Of a DNA stretch of 64,000 nucleotides, positions 1-11,093 are shown piece after piece (position 1 is the stretch's first letter; every line of letters begins with the position of its first letter). The translations under genes and the position numbers were made by a program. The stretch lies in NCBI GenBank assembly GCA_964017155.1, contig OZ024867.1, positions 18,694,589-18,758,588 of the forward strand. The letters run 5' to 3'. Under the pieces are notes generated by a model, which was not told the origin of the DNA, ran no database searches, and saw nothing but the letters and a program-made list of their open reading frames with translations. The DNA is from Oasisia sp. SBJ-2009. Its lineage: Eukaryota > Annelida > Polychaeta > Sabellida > Siboglinidae.

Positions 1-295
1 ACCACATAGTCACGCATACACATACACACACACTCAGCTCAGAACCACAATATATTAACTCATTAAGCGTAATTCTAATAGCGGACAAGCAAGAGTCAGC
101 AATGGAGCAACGACTCTAAGGACGGGGTAAGAATGCGATTTCAAACAAATACATTGGTGGTAGAGATGTCATACATGATACAGTAATGTTGATATACAGT
201 CAACAACGTTTTGAAAATTATTCATATGTTAAAGTGTACTATATTACTTTTTGATTCGGAACTACATTTAGTTAGTTCTTTTGTTCTGTGTTTAG

Positions 296-406
296 ACTAC
301 ATTCGTTGTATGAGCTATCCATGCGAGAATGGAGGAACTTGTCAAGCTAATGGAGACACATATAGCTGCAAATGTCTACCGAATTTTCAAGGACCACTCT
401 GCCAAA
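296..406 (+). CDS. EGF-like domain exon (partial gene)
   Basis: A single exon encoding one EGF-like module of about 37 residues. It is bounded by a tttag acceptor ending at 295 and a gtaaat donor at 407. It is 111 bp with phase 1 at both ends, the classic symmetric EGF exon. The six cysteines are spaced C-x4-C-x5-C-x8-C-x1-C-x8-C, with CENGGTC and CLPNFQGPLC. EGF modules are extracellular disulfide-bonded domains used in adhesion and ligand binding. It is the only EGF exon on the + strand; all others in the window are on the minus strand, so it belongs to a different gene or to an inverted segment. No neighbouring exon of the same gene was recognised. No calcium-binding signature (D-x-D/N-E at the start) is obvious. 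Confidence 0.82.
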
Positions 407-631
407 GTAAATATTTACATTTGTGTTGATTTACAATAATTTTTATTATTATCAATTATTTATCTAGTGAAAGTTATATTGACATCTTCTAAAGAATACC
501 GTGCAATACATTTTGACACATCAGGCTTGTCAACAAGCATGACGGACATCATGGCGCTGCGATAACACCTCCGTGTGCTTTCCCCGAAACTCGTCAAACC
601 TCTGAGGGGATACAGCGATCTTAAGTTACTG

Positions 632-689
<58 letters not shown>

Positions 690-811
690 CATATTCTGTG
701 TTATTTCTGGCCTATTCGCACTCACAAATATGTGTCAACGTGATAAAGGAACTCAGTAAAAATCATAATCCTTCCGAATTCTTCCGTTGAATCACCCAGT
801 GTAAAACTCAC
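407..811. other. No gene seen; contains (TA)n at about 631-685
   Basis: A/T-rich non-coding sequence following the EGF exon. It holds a (TA)n microsatellite of roughly 55 bp. No convincing exon was found on either strand. Confidence 0.6.
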
Positions 812-1031
812 CGGTGCTTTTCAGCATGCGGCAGTGTGTTATATTCCTACCATGTTTAGAGTGTCCGTTATACTCACGCAACATGGTATGTCCCGTAGCG
901 TTGTCCAACTTGTTTCTAGTCATGAAATCAATGCTTAATAAACCATCATGTGAACATTTGTTTAGGCTATTTATGGAGCACACATAAGATGTACAAGTGG
1001 TTTTGCGTACACAAGCGCTCATTAAACATTG
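812..1031 (-). CDS. Possible PAN/apple-like domain exon
   Basis: A minus-strand open stretch bounded by a possible acceptor (gttttag, bases 1032-1033 on +) and a strong donor (gtgagt, ending the exon at 812). The reading begins QCLMSACVRKTTCTSYVC and contains a cysteine pattern resembling the central helix of PAN/apple domains (C-x4-C-x5-C). A 50-residue tail with two more cysteines follows. The length is 220 bp, phase 0 in and phase 1 out. PAN modules are extracellular binding domains often combined with EGF and fucolectin modules in molluscs, and EGF exons lie upstream on the same strand (3814-3918 and 23-24 kb). The start boundary is uncertain and the domain call rests on a short pattern. 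It could also be an unrelated exon. Confidence 0.38.
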
Positions 1032-1134
1032 CTAAAACTAATGATATATTATTTTGCAGATATAACCATCAACAAACTGTTGCTATTATTATAAATAATA
1101 TTACTATAATATTGTCGTGTCGTCTTAATTGATG

Positions 1135-1640
1135 AATAGTTAAACTGGAAGAACCACATTAAAATAGTAAAATCCAAATTATCGAAAGTAGCATATGTTA
1201 TATACAAAGATAGTAATTATGTCGGCCACTCCAGCATGCATACTATGCATTGTTCATTGGTTTTACCTCATTGTTCTCAAATATATATGAAAACAAATGT
1301 GTGAAAAAAACTTACAATTTATTATTTTAATTCAAAAAATAATGATTAGATTGATCCACGGTGCCAATCGATGGGATCATACAAATATTTTGTTCTACAG
1401 TCATCGCATTCTAAAATTAAATGATATAGTTGACTAAATCTATTTAATTTATGTTTGATGTTTTGATGTTATGTTTCAAGAATACCATCATACTCTGCAC
1501 GCAGAAAACATCCGTTTATGAGAAACACTGTGCGTACACATATGAGAGCAATGGTCATATCTTTATTCAGCGTGAAATTGTGGAATTCACTAAATATATC
1601 GCTTGTTAACATAACGTCAAGAGTGTATATTTAAACGACA
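1135..1640 (+). pseudogene. Decayed non-LTR retrotransposon, RT C-terminal region
   Basis: Broken + strand reading recalls the thumb and C-terminal part of LINE reverse transcriptases: LNWKNHIKIVKSKLSKVAYV near 1142, then RLIHGANRWDHTNILFY near 1350. Stops and frame changes interrupt it. The same family appears again at 29.25-29.9 kb. No 5' part, endonuclease or tail was found. Function is lost. Confidence 0.55.
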
Positions 1641-2065
1641 TCACGTTAATATATTCTTAAGTAAATATATTAAGTAAACACAGAACTACATCGATATCAC
1701 GGCAAGTGAACCTTTGCTATGTATACGTGTTTATCCCTAGTGGAACTGATTGTTAACAATTTATATTAAGTATGGACACTAATATTATTTTTATCAAACT
1801 TGTCACAGGGTAGACACTTATCTGTGTATATCTTCACGTCTACTCCTTTTCAAAACATATTTCTTCATGACTGTATATCATACCACGTGACTGATCTTTA
1901 GGCAGTTGTTACCTCCACACATGTCCGCAACAAGAGTATATATTATTTGATTTATAATTCAATTTATTTTCAATTAGTGTCCGCACGGACACTAAGCCAA
2001 TCGAGTGCAGAAAGCAAGTGTTATGTTTCAAAATATTCTTTTAATAATTTTGATCCAAGCTCGAT

Positions 2066-2201
2066 ATCATGATATATAATGTATGTGTGTACATATATAA
2101 ACACAATCATAACTATGTTTATAATATATATATATATATATATATTATAAACATAGATATGATTATGTTTATATATGTACACACACATTATATATCATGA
2201 T
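2066..2201. repeat. 136 bp near-perfect palindrome around (TA)n
   Basis: ATCATGATATATAATGTATG on the left is mirrored by the reverse complement ending at 2201. The pairing continues through acatatataaacacaatca and meets in a short (TA)n core at about 2129-2145. A few mismatches occur. Transcribed or single-stranded, it would fold into one long hairpin. Confidence 0.8.
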
Positions 2202-2206
2202 TGAGG

Positions 2207-2208
<2 letters not shown>

Positions 2209-2281
<73 letters not shown>
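2209..2281. repeat. (TA)n microsatellite
   Basis: About 36 uninterrupted TA units directly after the palindrome. The apparent tyrosine/isoleucine peptide it encodes is an artefact of the repeat. Confidence 0.95.
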
Positions 2282-2285
<4 letters not shown>

Positions 2286-2655
2286 GTCTTCAATTTGTGT
2301 TTTATGGTCAGTTTATTTTCGATATTTCGCCCCAAAATTCGAGTCGAGGTCGCAATATTTGTAGTCACTTCTGGATGAGTATCTTAACATCATCGTCTGA
2401 TACGCGAGTAAACCGTTTCAATGGCTTGGTTACAGTTGGGGTCTCAATATCCTGGTCTCTTGCGTGTGGAAGCCACGATGGATGTCTTGTATATTCTTCT
2501 TAAATAGAGAAGTAAACATTTCAGTTCATTCATTGGGAGACGCCATTTCTGGAAGGGAAGGAGATCTTTTCGGCATTCCACTGTTACACCTCACTGTTTG
2601 ACACGTAGTGCGGTGTACCTTTAGATGTTTCTATCTGCGACTATGCTATCAAATA

Positions 2656-2656
<1 letters not shown>

Positions 2657-2747
<91 letters not shown>

Positions 2748-2767
2748 GTATATGACATTATATATTA

Positions 2768-2840
<73 letters not shown>
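2657..2840. repeat. Compound (TG)n-(TA)n microsatellite
   Basis: (TG)n from about 2657 to 2734, a short mixed spacer, then (TA)n from about 2772 to 2840. Open frames here are repeat artefacts. Confidence 0.95.
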
Positions 2841-2844
<4 letters not shown>

Positions 2845-3813
2845 GTCATTGCAGTCACGACACTTTGTTGCTCTCCGTAAAGGTGGACACAAACACACTA
2901 GCCATATTTAGCTAACTATTTTGTACAACTGGGGTACACCTTTCTGGTTTGCGATTCTCTATTACGATAACAATGAGACTATGTTTGTGTAGAATACTTT
3001 AATGGGTGATATTATAGTCTAAATTGTACTGTTTTTATATCGTGTTCAAACACAATGATTTTCAGGCGAGTGTCTTGCTGAAACAAAGTTTGTTATATAG
3101 TTACAATGGCAAACATAGAAACAGAATATACCACATTAAGCGGAGTAACACGTCATAGACATTTAGCCCTACTTGACCAAAACAGACCAGAATAATGCCA
3201 GTAATACTAACGACTTTCAAAGGGAAATGTCAAATTCAAAATAACAAAACACTCAACACTTATGAACATATGCGTCTATATCTTTAAGTTACACGTCACA
3301 CTGGACGATGAAAGTAATTTGATCTATGCAGCAATATTTCTCATATATGCTGCCATGTTACATAACTTTCCAGTCAGCCATTGGAGGGCAGATGTTACAT
3401 CGTTTCTTTTCTGCTGGAGTCCCCTGACTGCATGCTGACAAACACCAATCATAACAATACATGGTGTCACAGTCCCATCAAATAGTTATGACATATTGCG
3501 TTTGTTTATTTTTATTGTAACGACGGAATGGATATCGAACTTGGATAACAATTATTAAAAGAATATTTTGAAACATAACACTTGCTTTCTGCACTCGATT
3601 GGCTTAGTGTCCGTGCGGACACTAATCGAAAATAAATTGAATTCTACAGCAGTAATAAATCAAATAATATATACTCTTGTTGCGGACATGTGTGGAGGTA
3701 ACAACTGCCTAAAGAAATAAAAATAACTATTTATTCAGAAAATATCAAACAAATAACACATAGACCCTGTTATACATATGAATGTGTAAACGTTTTATAA
3801 TGTGAACAATTAC

Positions 3814-3918
3814 TTTCACACTTAGCTCCAGAATACCCTTCTTTGCAGATACACTTCCCATATCTGATGCAAGTGCCGTCGTTTCTACACGGGTTTCTTG
3901 CACAAGCCACGTAGTCCG
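3814..3918 (-). CDS. EGF-like domain exon
   Basis: A minus-strand exon of 105 bp, phase 1-1. The acceptor is ttatag (bases 3919-3920 on +) and the donor gtaatt ends the exon at 3814. It encodes one EGF module with six cysteines in C-x4-C-x5-C-x5-C-x1-C-x8-C spacing (CARNPCRNDGTC, then CICKEGYSGAKC). The short C3-C4 loop resembles compact EGF modules of large adhesion proteins. It lies just outside the right arm of the 1895-3715 inverted repeat unit. It may belong to the same gene as the minus-strand exons at 21.6-24.4 kb, with the Harbinger element and the giant tetranucleotide array lying in between, but this link is only inferred from strand and phase. Confidence 0.8.
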
Positions 3919-4281
3919 CTATAACAACACAATTACCAACTTCGATGTTATTCACAACAAGAAACGTCTTACGTCACAGTACTAGTTATGGATATGTTAC
4001 GATGGTTGAGGATATCGAGACATAAGGGTGACATGGTGTCTTGTTTGGAGTCACTGCCATCATTCGTTAATTGTCTAACTATGATTGAATTAATTTAGCT
4101 TATGCACGAACCTGTTATGTGTGAATCGGCGTATGGATGGATACGTCAAAGGGGACTATTGCTTGCTTCATATATCGGTCCGTATGGAGTGTGCTGGTGG
4201 TGTGGGCCACAATAGAAGTGTGTATGTGCGTGTGTTCGTGCATGCATGCGTGTGACCGACCTATCGACCCCGACTAACCGT

Positions 4282-4388
4282 CCGCCCGCCCGCCCGCCCG
4301 CCCGCCCGCCCGCCCGCCCGCCCGCCCGCCCGCCCGCCCGCCCGCCCGCCCGCCCGCCCGCCCGCCCGCCCGCCCGCCCGCCCGCCCG
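4282..4388. repeat. (CCCG)n tetranucleotide array
   Basis: About 26 perfect units. The minus strand reads GGGC repeatedly and satisfies the pattern for G-quadruplex formation. The proline/alanine/arginine reading is an artefact. Confidence 0.95.
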
Positions 4389-5525
4389 AGCAATACTTAC
4401 AAACGAGTCTGCGGCCGATTATAACAACTTCACACAGACACAGCGCGTTGATTTTCCACGAACCCGGCTTCCGTTTGATAACCAAATGGCGGCCGATGGT
4501 ATTGCAAGGGAGAGTAATTTTCTCAGCCGTGACTTTTCTGACGTCGTGTCTTGCACATACTTTGTGCCCTTGAAACTCATAATATATTATTGGCTCGCAT
4601 TCACCGAGAATGCCTGGAGTTTTTGTAAATTGCCACCTGTAAGAAAATGTAAATCGTATATCCTAATATTATTCATATAGCGGAGTCGAAATATTAGTGA
4701 TATCGGTCGTGACATGCTGCATCAAAGTGCCACATATAGCACCATTGTAACTTAAGAGGGTCGCACGAGTTTCAAAGACTTTGGATGCAGCAGGTTTCTG
4801 ATAAATTATTCCCAGCTAGGGCGGTTTAAGCAAATGGGGGCGGCGTTGGCGATGTCAGTGGCAGCGGTGACCTGGACATGAGCGAGTGACTCGGACCATC
4901 GCGTCTTGGTCTGTCTTCTCGGGCGTCGCCACCTGCTGGTTTTTGGTCAGAATCGGGATGGTGCGGATCACGCAATGGAGTTGGCCGAGTCTATCTCGTG
5001 TGTAGAGCTGTTGGTGATTTGTTGATGTCAGGAGAAACGTTGGAAGCGGCGCTGACATCGCGTGTCGAATATGTCGAAGCGACCGCAAATTCTGAAGGCT
5101 GTTGTCCAAGATTCAGCATCACAAGTAGCCTCAGTTACCCAGGCTCCGTGAGGTGACAGCAATTTTAAGCCCCTCACACCCGCCTGGGGAAACAATGGGT
5201 CTGCATTTTCTACCCGCCTGGGCGGCTTTGCCCCAGAGTAGGGTAGATACGCTGATTGGCTCTCTGGTCAACTATGAAATAAAAATTAAAATAACGCTAT
5301 ACGTTTAAAAGATAATGATATCCTATGAAAAGTAGTCAACATTGAACTTATATTAACACAAATTTGCAGTTGTTTATAAAATAGAAATTACCGCAAGATT
5401 AACCAGTGTCCGTGAGGTGGAAGCATTTATTAGATCACGCGGATAAATAAACAAAAGCCGACTAAATAACCTGACTGTCTTCTCGGCGTAGTTCCGCAGC
5501 CGACCGACAGTCGGTTAAGCGAGAC
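4389..5525. other. No gene recognised; partly GC-rich
   Basis: A stretch with higher GC content than its surroundings at about 4820-5260. It has an 84-codon minus-strand open frame (4855-5109) that matches no family I recognise. It ends beside a small hairpin (ccgaccgacagtcgg) and the left end of the Harbinger element. Confidence 0.5.
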
Positions 5526-5545
5526 TACGGACGTATTCTATATGC
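5526..5545 (+). repeat. Target duplication TAC and left terminal repeat of Harbinger
   Basis: TAC at 5526-5528 is followed by the terminal repeat beginning at 5529. It matches the right end at 15 of 17 positions. Confidence 0.8.
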
Positions 5546-5714
5546 CTCTCCGACCTCTCCGTCCTCTACGACCTCTCCGAAAATTCCCATTCTTTTTGAC
5601 GCGGAGAGGTCACGTGACCTCTCCGCTTCCGAAAGAGAGGCTCTCCGGACCTCTCCGGTTTCGCCGCTTGCGTGGCATGTCGTATGCGGAGAAACGCAGT
5701 CACGTGGTACAAAT

Positions 5715-7182
5715 ATGGCAGAATACAACGAAGGGTGAGTACGATGTAGTAAAAACAAATAAAATACAATATATAAGTATATATATTTTTTTCCGAATGT
5801 GAAAGTGCAATCATTAGTATTTCATAAATGAACTATATGCATTTGTGCTTGTCAGCATGTCAGTAGAATACTCCCCAGAGTGAAATAAGGAATTTCTGAA
5901 TGTAAAAGCTTGTAGACGCTGTCGACCCTGTCGTAGTGAGCGTTGCCGTTTTGTATTCTTTTAAATTTGGTTAACTATCAGGACTTTAGCAAAACGGGTT
6001 TGCCATTTTTTTCGAAGTGTATGTATTAAGAATATCTTTTTGCATCACTTTCAATCAATACAAAGAAGTCAACTATTATTTTGTTATATTTTTAATACTG
6101 TTTAAGATCAGTTGAGTGTTGTTGTTGTTCAACTTGTTGTCGTAAACAACCTGATGCTGTTTCCGGGTGTGAGCAGTTAGCATGCCAGTCAATTAGCCCA
6201 CCCCAGACACATCAGGACCCCAAAAGAGATGTCTTGCGATTTGGTGGTATGCCCCAAAACGTAAGGTAACATAATTATTTCATATATTTTAAATTTAATT
6301 TGTTGTAAATTTATGATGTTTTATTTCTTTTTTAAATCAACTTTGTAATGCACACGCAAGACATCGCCTTTGCAGTTCTGATGTTATTATTTACTTCAAT
6401 ACTTGTAATTAATTATAAATAAATATTGGTCAAATGAAATATTTATTTCCAAGAATTATTATGTACTTTAATGACACATGTATTACATATAGTTTTTAAT
6501 ACTTTAACAAAGTGCTGCATTATTTAAAATTGTGTTGTAATTATGCATAGAAACCAAATTATAATATATTAATTTTATTATTTCGAATCTTCTTATTGTA
6601 TATTACAAATTGTCTTATTGTATACAGTAATTTTTTTCTAATTTATTATGTATTTGAATGCTATGTCCTACGATATATTTGATATTGCGCTATTACAGAT
6701 ATTGGAGGAGCGACCACATTATCATGCCTGACGGCACCAACCAAGAAGTAATTCTAAGCTCTGTGGACGGCGACAAATTGATTGGTGGAGGTACTTTTAA
6801 AATCTACACACTATTATTTGCTATCATGCAATTTGCAAAGTGTTATGTTTACTTTCATTTATACAGAAATGTAATTAAAACTATGTAAACATAAATATTA
6901 AAAATAAAACAATCTGTATAACATGTAGTAATGTAGTTAGGGTCACATGCTGTTATTAATACATGTATATATATGTGTGCGAACATTAATTATTAATTTG
7001 AAGTCTTGTTGCATAAATTGTACAGCACAAATTCAAAATCATGATTATATATATATATTTATTTTCAATGTAGATGCGGAGATGCTGCAAACTATTCAAA
7101 ATGAACTGAATGCCGCAGCAATTCATCAAAAGGCTCAGACAAGGTAGGTAGACACACACACACACACTCACACACACACACA

Positions 7183-7251
<69 letters not shown>

Positions 7252-7524
7252 GTTATAATACATAATGAATTTAATAACCTAAATAAAACATATTGTGTCA
7301 TATGAATGACGGATCTGCATGTGTTGCAGCATCACAGTACAACGCAAAAAAACACAACCATCAGCCACCATCACAAGATGTTCTTCAGAGATGACACCAC
7401 CTCCAACACCAACAAAAGCAAACAAAATCACAACAGCATCAGCATCACAAGAAAGCAGCAACTCACACAATTTACCATCATGTGAGTACTGAATGTAGTC
7501 ATGTGCAAACACATACACACATGG

Positions 7525-7561
<37 letters not shown>

Positions 7562-10500
7562 CACCAATGCACACACACATACACACGCATGCGCACAAAT
7601 ACACACAGTAATTAACTGACACACGTGACTTATAAATATGTCAGTACGTTGAAAAGTAATTTTCATACAAAATATTCATCATGCTGTCGGTCGCGAAGCG
7701 ACAAAGACTGCTTCCATCACTTGACTCTTGCTCTCCATTTGTCTCTCTGCTGTGAGAGTGATGTCCAGGAGTCGATCTTTATGTCTCTCAGCTTCATGTT
7801 TCTCTTGATGGTATCTTTGAACCGGAGACGAGGGCGCCCTCTCTTTCTGTGACCAGAAGACAGTTGGGAGTAGAGAACCTGCTTCGGTAGCCTGTCTGAT
7901 GACATCCTCATGAGGTGTCCAGTCCACCGGAGATTCTTTCTGATCAGAAGATCTTCCATAGATGGCAGCCCTGTCCGTTCGAGTATTTCCTTGTTTGTCA
8001 CTTTGTCCATCCAGGTTATCCTCATGATCGAACGCAGATGTCGCATCATGAAGGCATGCAACTTTTTCACATGTCGTCTGTACACTGTCCAGGCCTCGGC
8101 TCCGTATAGGAGGGTGGACAGCACAATTGCACGGTATATCTTGCCTTTAACCCGCATGGACACATGGTGGTTGTTCCAGAGTCTCTGGCGTAGTTGGCCG
8201 AAAGATGAACTAGCCTTGGCCATCCTTCTCTGTATTTCATCGTCAATGCATCCGTTACTTGATATAGTGCTTCCGAGGTAGGTGAATTCCATAACAGAGT
8301 TCAGCTTGTTTCCATCAACCATGATATCCTCCTCTCGGGTTCTTGTAGAGTTGGGTTGGTACAGCACCTCGGTCTTTTTGATGTTAATCTTCAGGCCGAA
8401 CTTCTTTGACGCATTGGAAAAAGCATCCACTATTTTCTGCATCTCTTCAGCAGAGTGTGCAACCAGTGCACTGTCATCTGCGAATAACAGCTCCCTCATC
8501 AGTATCCGTGTAGTCTTGGTCTTCGCTCTGAAGTGTGCGACGTTGAATAGGTCAGCGCTCTGTCTGGACTGTATGTAGATGTCACCCCCCATGTCTCGGA
8601 AAGCATTGTCGAGCATTGCTGATAGGAAGAAGGAAAAGAGCGTGGGCGCCAGTACACAGCCTTGCTTGACCCCATTTGTGACCCTGAACGATTCCGAGAC
8701 TTCCCCTCCAACATTAACAGTCGCCTTCATTCCGGTATGTAGTACCTCGATCATTGTTGTGAACTTCTCTGGGCAGCCATACTTCTTCAGTAGCTGCCAT
8801 AGTCCGGTCCTCCCAACTGTATCGAACGCCTTACTGAAGTCGACAAATACCATGTACAGTGGTCGGTCCTGCTCAATGCACTTTTCTTGTATTTGTCGGA
8901 GACAAAATATCATATCCACGGTGCTCCGGTTACCTCTGAAGCCACATTGTGTCTCCGGAACTACCTCTGGTGTTAGGTGGGTAGATAGTCTGTTGAGGAG
9001 GATCCTGGCGAAGATCTTGCCTGCTATGGAAAGAAGAGAGATTCCTCTATAGTTCCCACAGTCTGTTCGATCACCTTTCTTGTAGATGGTTATAATGCTT
9101 GCATCCTTCCATGCTTGTGGTACAGAACCCATCTCCCAGGCATTGGTGATTAGTTGGTGCAGTCTCCTGAACAGATGGTCTCCTCCATGCTTCCATTCTT
9201 CTGCAGGAATTCCATCTCCTCCAGGTGCTTTGCCATCTTTCAGGCTGGCGATTGCTCTAGCCATCTCATCCATAGTTGGAATCTCATCAAGGCTTGTCTT
9301 GGTAATGCGCTGCTGGATGTTGTCCAGAGCTTCGTGATCTATGTCGCCAGGGACGTTGAGTAGCTTCTTGAAGTGTTCACTCCATCTTGCCACAACTCTC
9401 TTGCTGTCAGAGAAGGTTTCCATTCCGTCTGTTGATTTTAGTTGAACAGGTCCCTTCTTTTTGGGTCCCCACACTTCCTTCAGTCCATTGTAGAAGCCCT
9501 TAATGTTGTTACTGTCGGCAGCTCTCTGCAGCTCCACTGCTTTCCTTTCCCACCAGTCCGACTTCAGTGCACGGGTGTGTTTTTGTAGCAGTCTGCAGGC
9601 ATCTTTGTATGCTGCAGTGGTGGAACTAGTGCTCCTGGTTGGCAACACTCTCTGGTGGGCTTGATCTCTTCTGCTCATAAGAGTCTGTAGCTCCTGGTCG
9701 TTGGGGTCGAACCAGTCCTGGTGTTTTCTGTCTGGCTTGCCAAGATATGTCTTGGCTGTGTTGTACACAACCTGCTGCAGAGCTGCCCATTCCTTGTCTG
9801 GTGTTGAGTTTTCCTTCTCCTCCCAGTGGGCGAGAGCACTGTCCATCTCCTGCTCAAAACTCTCCCTATGGCTGATGGTACTTAGTTTTGCAGTGTTGAG
9901 CTTGGTCGGCTTATTTGTCCCTTGCCTGTTGTGCTTTTGTCGTATTCTGAAAGCCACTTTTGATCTCAGCATCTGGTGATCGGTCCAACAGTTTGCTCCA
10001 CGCATGGCTCGGGTGCTGTGGATGACCATCTTATCCCGACACCTCGTGATGATGAAGTCTATCATATGCCAGTGTTTGGAACGAGGATGCATCCAGGTGG
10101 TCTTGCGTTCATCCTTCTGCTTGAACATGGTGTTCGTCACTATCAGTTCGAACTAAGAGCACAGAGCCAGTAGAAGTTCGCCATTGGAGTTGCATTTCCC
10201 AATCCCATGTTTGCCCATGACCAAGGGCCACTTAATGAGTATAAATATCTAGGAACAGTTTTGGATAATAAAATCACCTTTGAAATATTTGATAAAAATA
10301 TGAAAAAATTGTCTATCTTAAAGCATATGCTAATCATTTTGAATAACAATAAACATTTCAACAGTGTGGTAGCTGTAACTAAACAATGACCTTAATTTTG
10401 CATGTATGCACAGTATGGACAAATTCCTCTACGAAACTGCTGATAGACGTCGTCCATGCAAACATGTACGACGCTGAGGATGAAAAAGTTATATGCCACA

Positions 10501-10775
10501 GTGGGATGTGGCGCAGAGTTCAAGAAGTCATGACGCTTAATGGTTACAGTTTCACCTCAGAACAGCTTCGTGGTAGGTGGAAGACACTGGTGTCTTTTTA
10601 TAAGAGAATTAAAGACAGCAACTGCAAATCTGGGGAAGGCACCAGAAAACATCCATATATGTCAAATTTGTCCTTCCTGGACAAGAGTGCGGATGTGGTA
10701 CCCGCTGTTGTGGTAGAATCAACTCAGGTACCACATCCACACTCTTCCAGCGATGAAGACAACCAGCCGAAAACA

Positions 10776-10855
<80 letters not shown>

Positions 10856-11093
10856 GCCAAACAATAAAAAAAACCAAAACAGTTAGACAGACCGTAATAG
10901 AACACCTACATGACATGTCATCATCCTTTCAATATCAACATAAACTAAATCGAGATCAAAAAGAAAGACATCATGTAGACAAAATTGCCATGATGGAAAG
11001 GGTGCTCACAGAGCTGAAAAATAAAAAGTTAAATAAACTTGTTTACTGTTATGCTGCAGAACTAAGACTTGGTGGTAATATGTCTGTCGGTTA
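5715..11093 (+). CDS. Harbinger accessory protein, Myb/SANT-like DNA-binding (5 exons)
   Basis: Exons inferred from phase-compatible splice sites: 5715-5734, 6699-6790, 7074-7143, 7330-7481 and 10414-11093. The start is ATG at 5715 (MAEYNEG). Exon 4 is rich in Ser/Thr/Pro. Exon 5 opens with a trihelix Myb/SANT-like domain, [24 protein letters not shown] and [18 protein letters not shown]. In PIF/Harbinger elements this second protein helps the transposase enter the nucleus and bind the ends. After the domain a (CA)n tract (10777-10853) is translated as Thr-His repeats. In the present length the frame then ends at a stop near 10884. The likely true C-terminus ([15 protein letters not shown] to the stop at 11093) lies in the +1 frame, so the copy is frameshifted unless repeat length or splicing restores it. 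Intron 4 contains the nested LINE. Confidence 0.72.
5976..6440. mobile_element. Diverged relative of the 32.3 kb fold-back element
   Basis: Intron 1 of the Myb-like gene holds aaaacgggtttgccat, gtgagcagttagca, catcaggaccccaaaagaga and, in the opposite sense, gcacacgcaagacatcgcc. These correspond in order to segments of the fold-back element at 32335-32959. The similarity is patchy and seen only by eye. Confidence 0.5.
7152..7250. repeat. (CA)n microsatellite in intron 3
   Basis: CA repeats with two CT interruptions starting a few bases after the donor of exon 3 of the Myb-like gene. A second, shorter CA-rich tract lies at 7500-7590 in intron 4. Confidence 0.9.
7672..10225 (-). pseudogene. 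5'-truncated non-LTR retrotransposon, RTE-like, nested in Harbinger
   Basis: A minus-strand frame of 807 codons (10140 to 7717) holds the end of an AP endonuclease (MIDFIITRC, then WTDHQML) and a full reverse transcriptase. Seen are [23 protein letters not shown] (motif A), [13 protein letters not shown] (motif B) and [13 protein letters not shown] (catalytic FADD). A C-terminal tail carries [17 protein letters not shown] and [11 protein letters not shown], a signature I associate with RTE-like clades. Upstream the endonuclease frame continues to about 10225 but is broken by TAG at 10153-10155, and the rest of the 5' end is missing, typical of incomplete target-primed insertion. The 3' end lies near 7672. 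The long intact RT frame suggests a fairly recent insertion, certainly later than Harbinger. The clade name is tentative. Confidence 0.85.
10226..10380 (+). pseudogene. Small LINE RT fragment (opposite strand to the nested LINE)
   Basis: About 50 codons reading [17 protein letters not shown] and onward. This is the conserved YLG block that follows the catalytic region in many LINE reverse transcriptases. It abuts the truncated 5' end of the 7.7-10.2 kb LINE. Confidence 0.5.
10777..10853. repeat. (CA)n microsatellite inside a coding exon
   Basis: About 38 CA units within exon 5 of the Harbinger Myb-like gene, encoding alternating Thr and His. The frames before and after differ by one base, so the unit number decides whether the C-terminal segment is translated. 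Confidence 0.9.

Larger units (their letters stand above)
1895..3715. mobile_element. 1.8 kb unit bounded by ~175 bp inverted repeats
   Basis: The stretch 1895-2067 is repeated in reverse complement at 3531-3715. Both share ctttaggcagttgttacc at the outer end and gatatcgarcttggat at the inner end. Each arm contains a small perfect hairpin, TAGTGTCCG-2 nt-CGGACACTA. The arms are about 90 percent identical by eye, with a few base changes and small indels. The interior holds simple repeats, a palindrome and about 1 kb of unrecognised DNA with no transposase. This looks like a non-autonomous DNA element with long terminal inverted repeats, or an inverted duplication. No target duplication was recognised. 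Confidence 0.5.

Noticed and set aside
4246..4680. 144-codon + frame with a PPAR repeat
   Set aside because: Produced by (CCCG)n. Nothing recognisable on either side.
7910..9979. Plus-strand frames of 83-157 codons across 7.9-10.0 kb
   Set aside because: Antisense shadows of the LINE reverse transcriptase on the minus strand.
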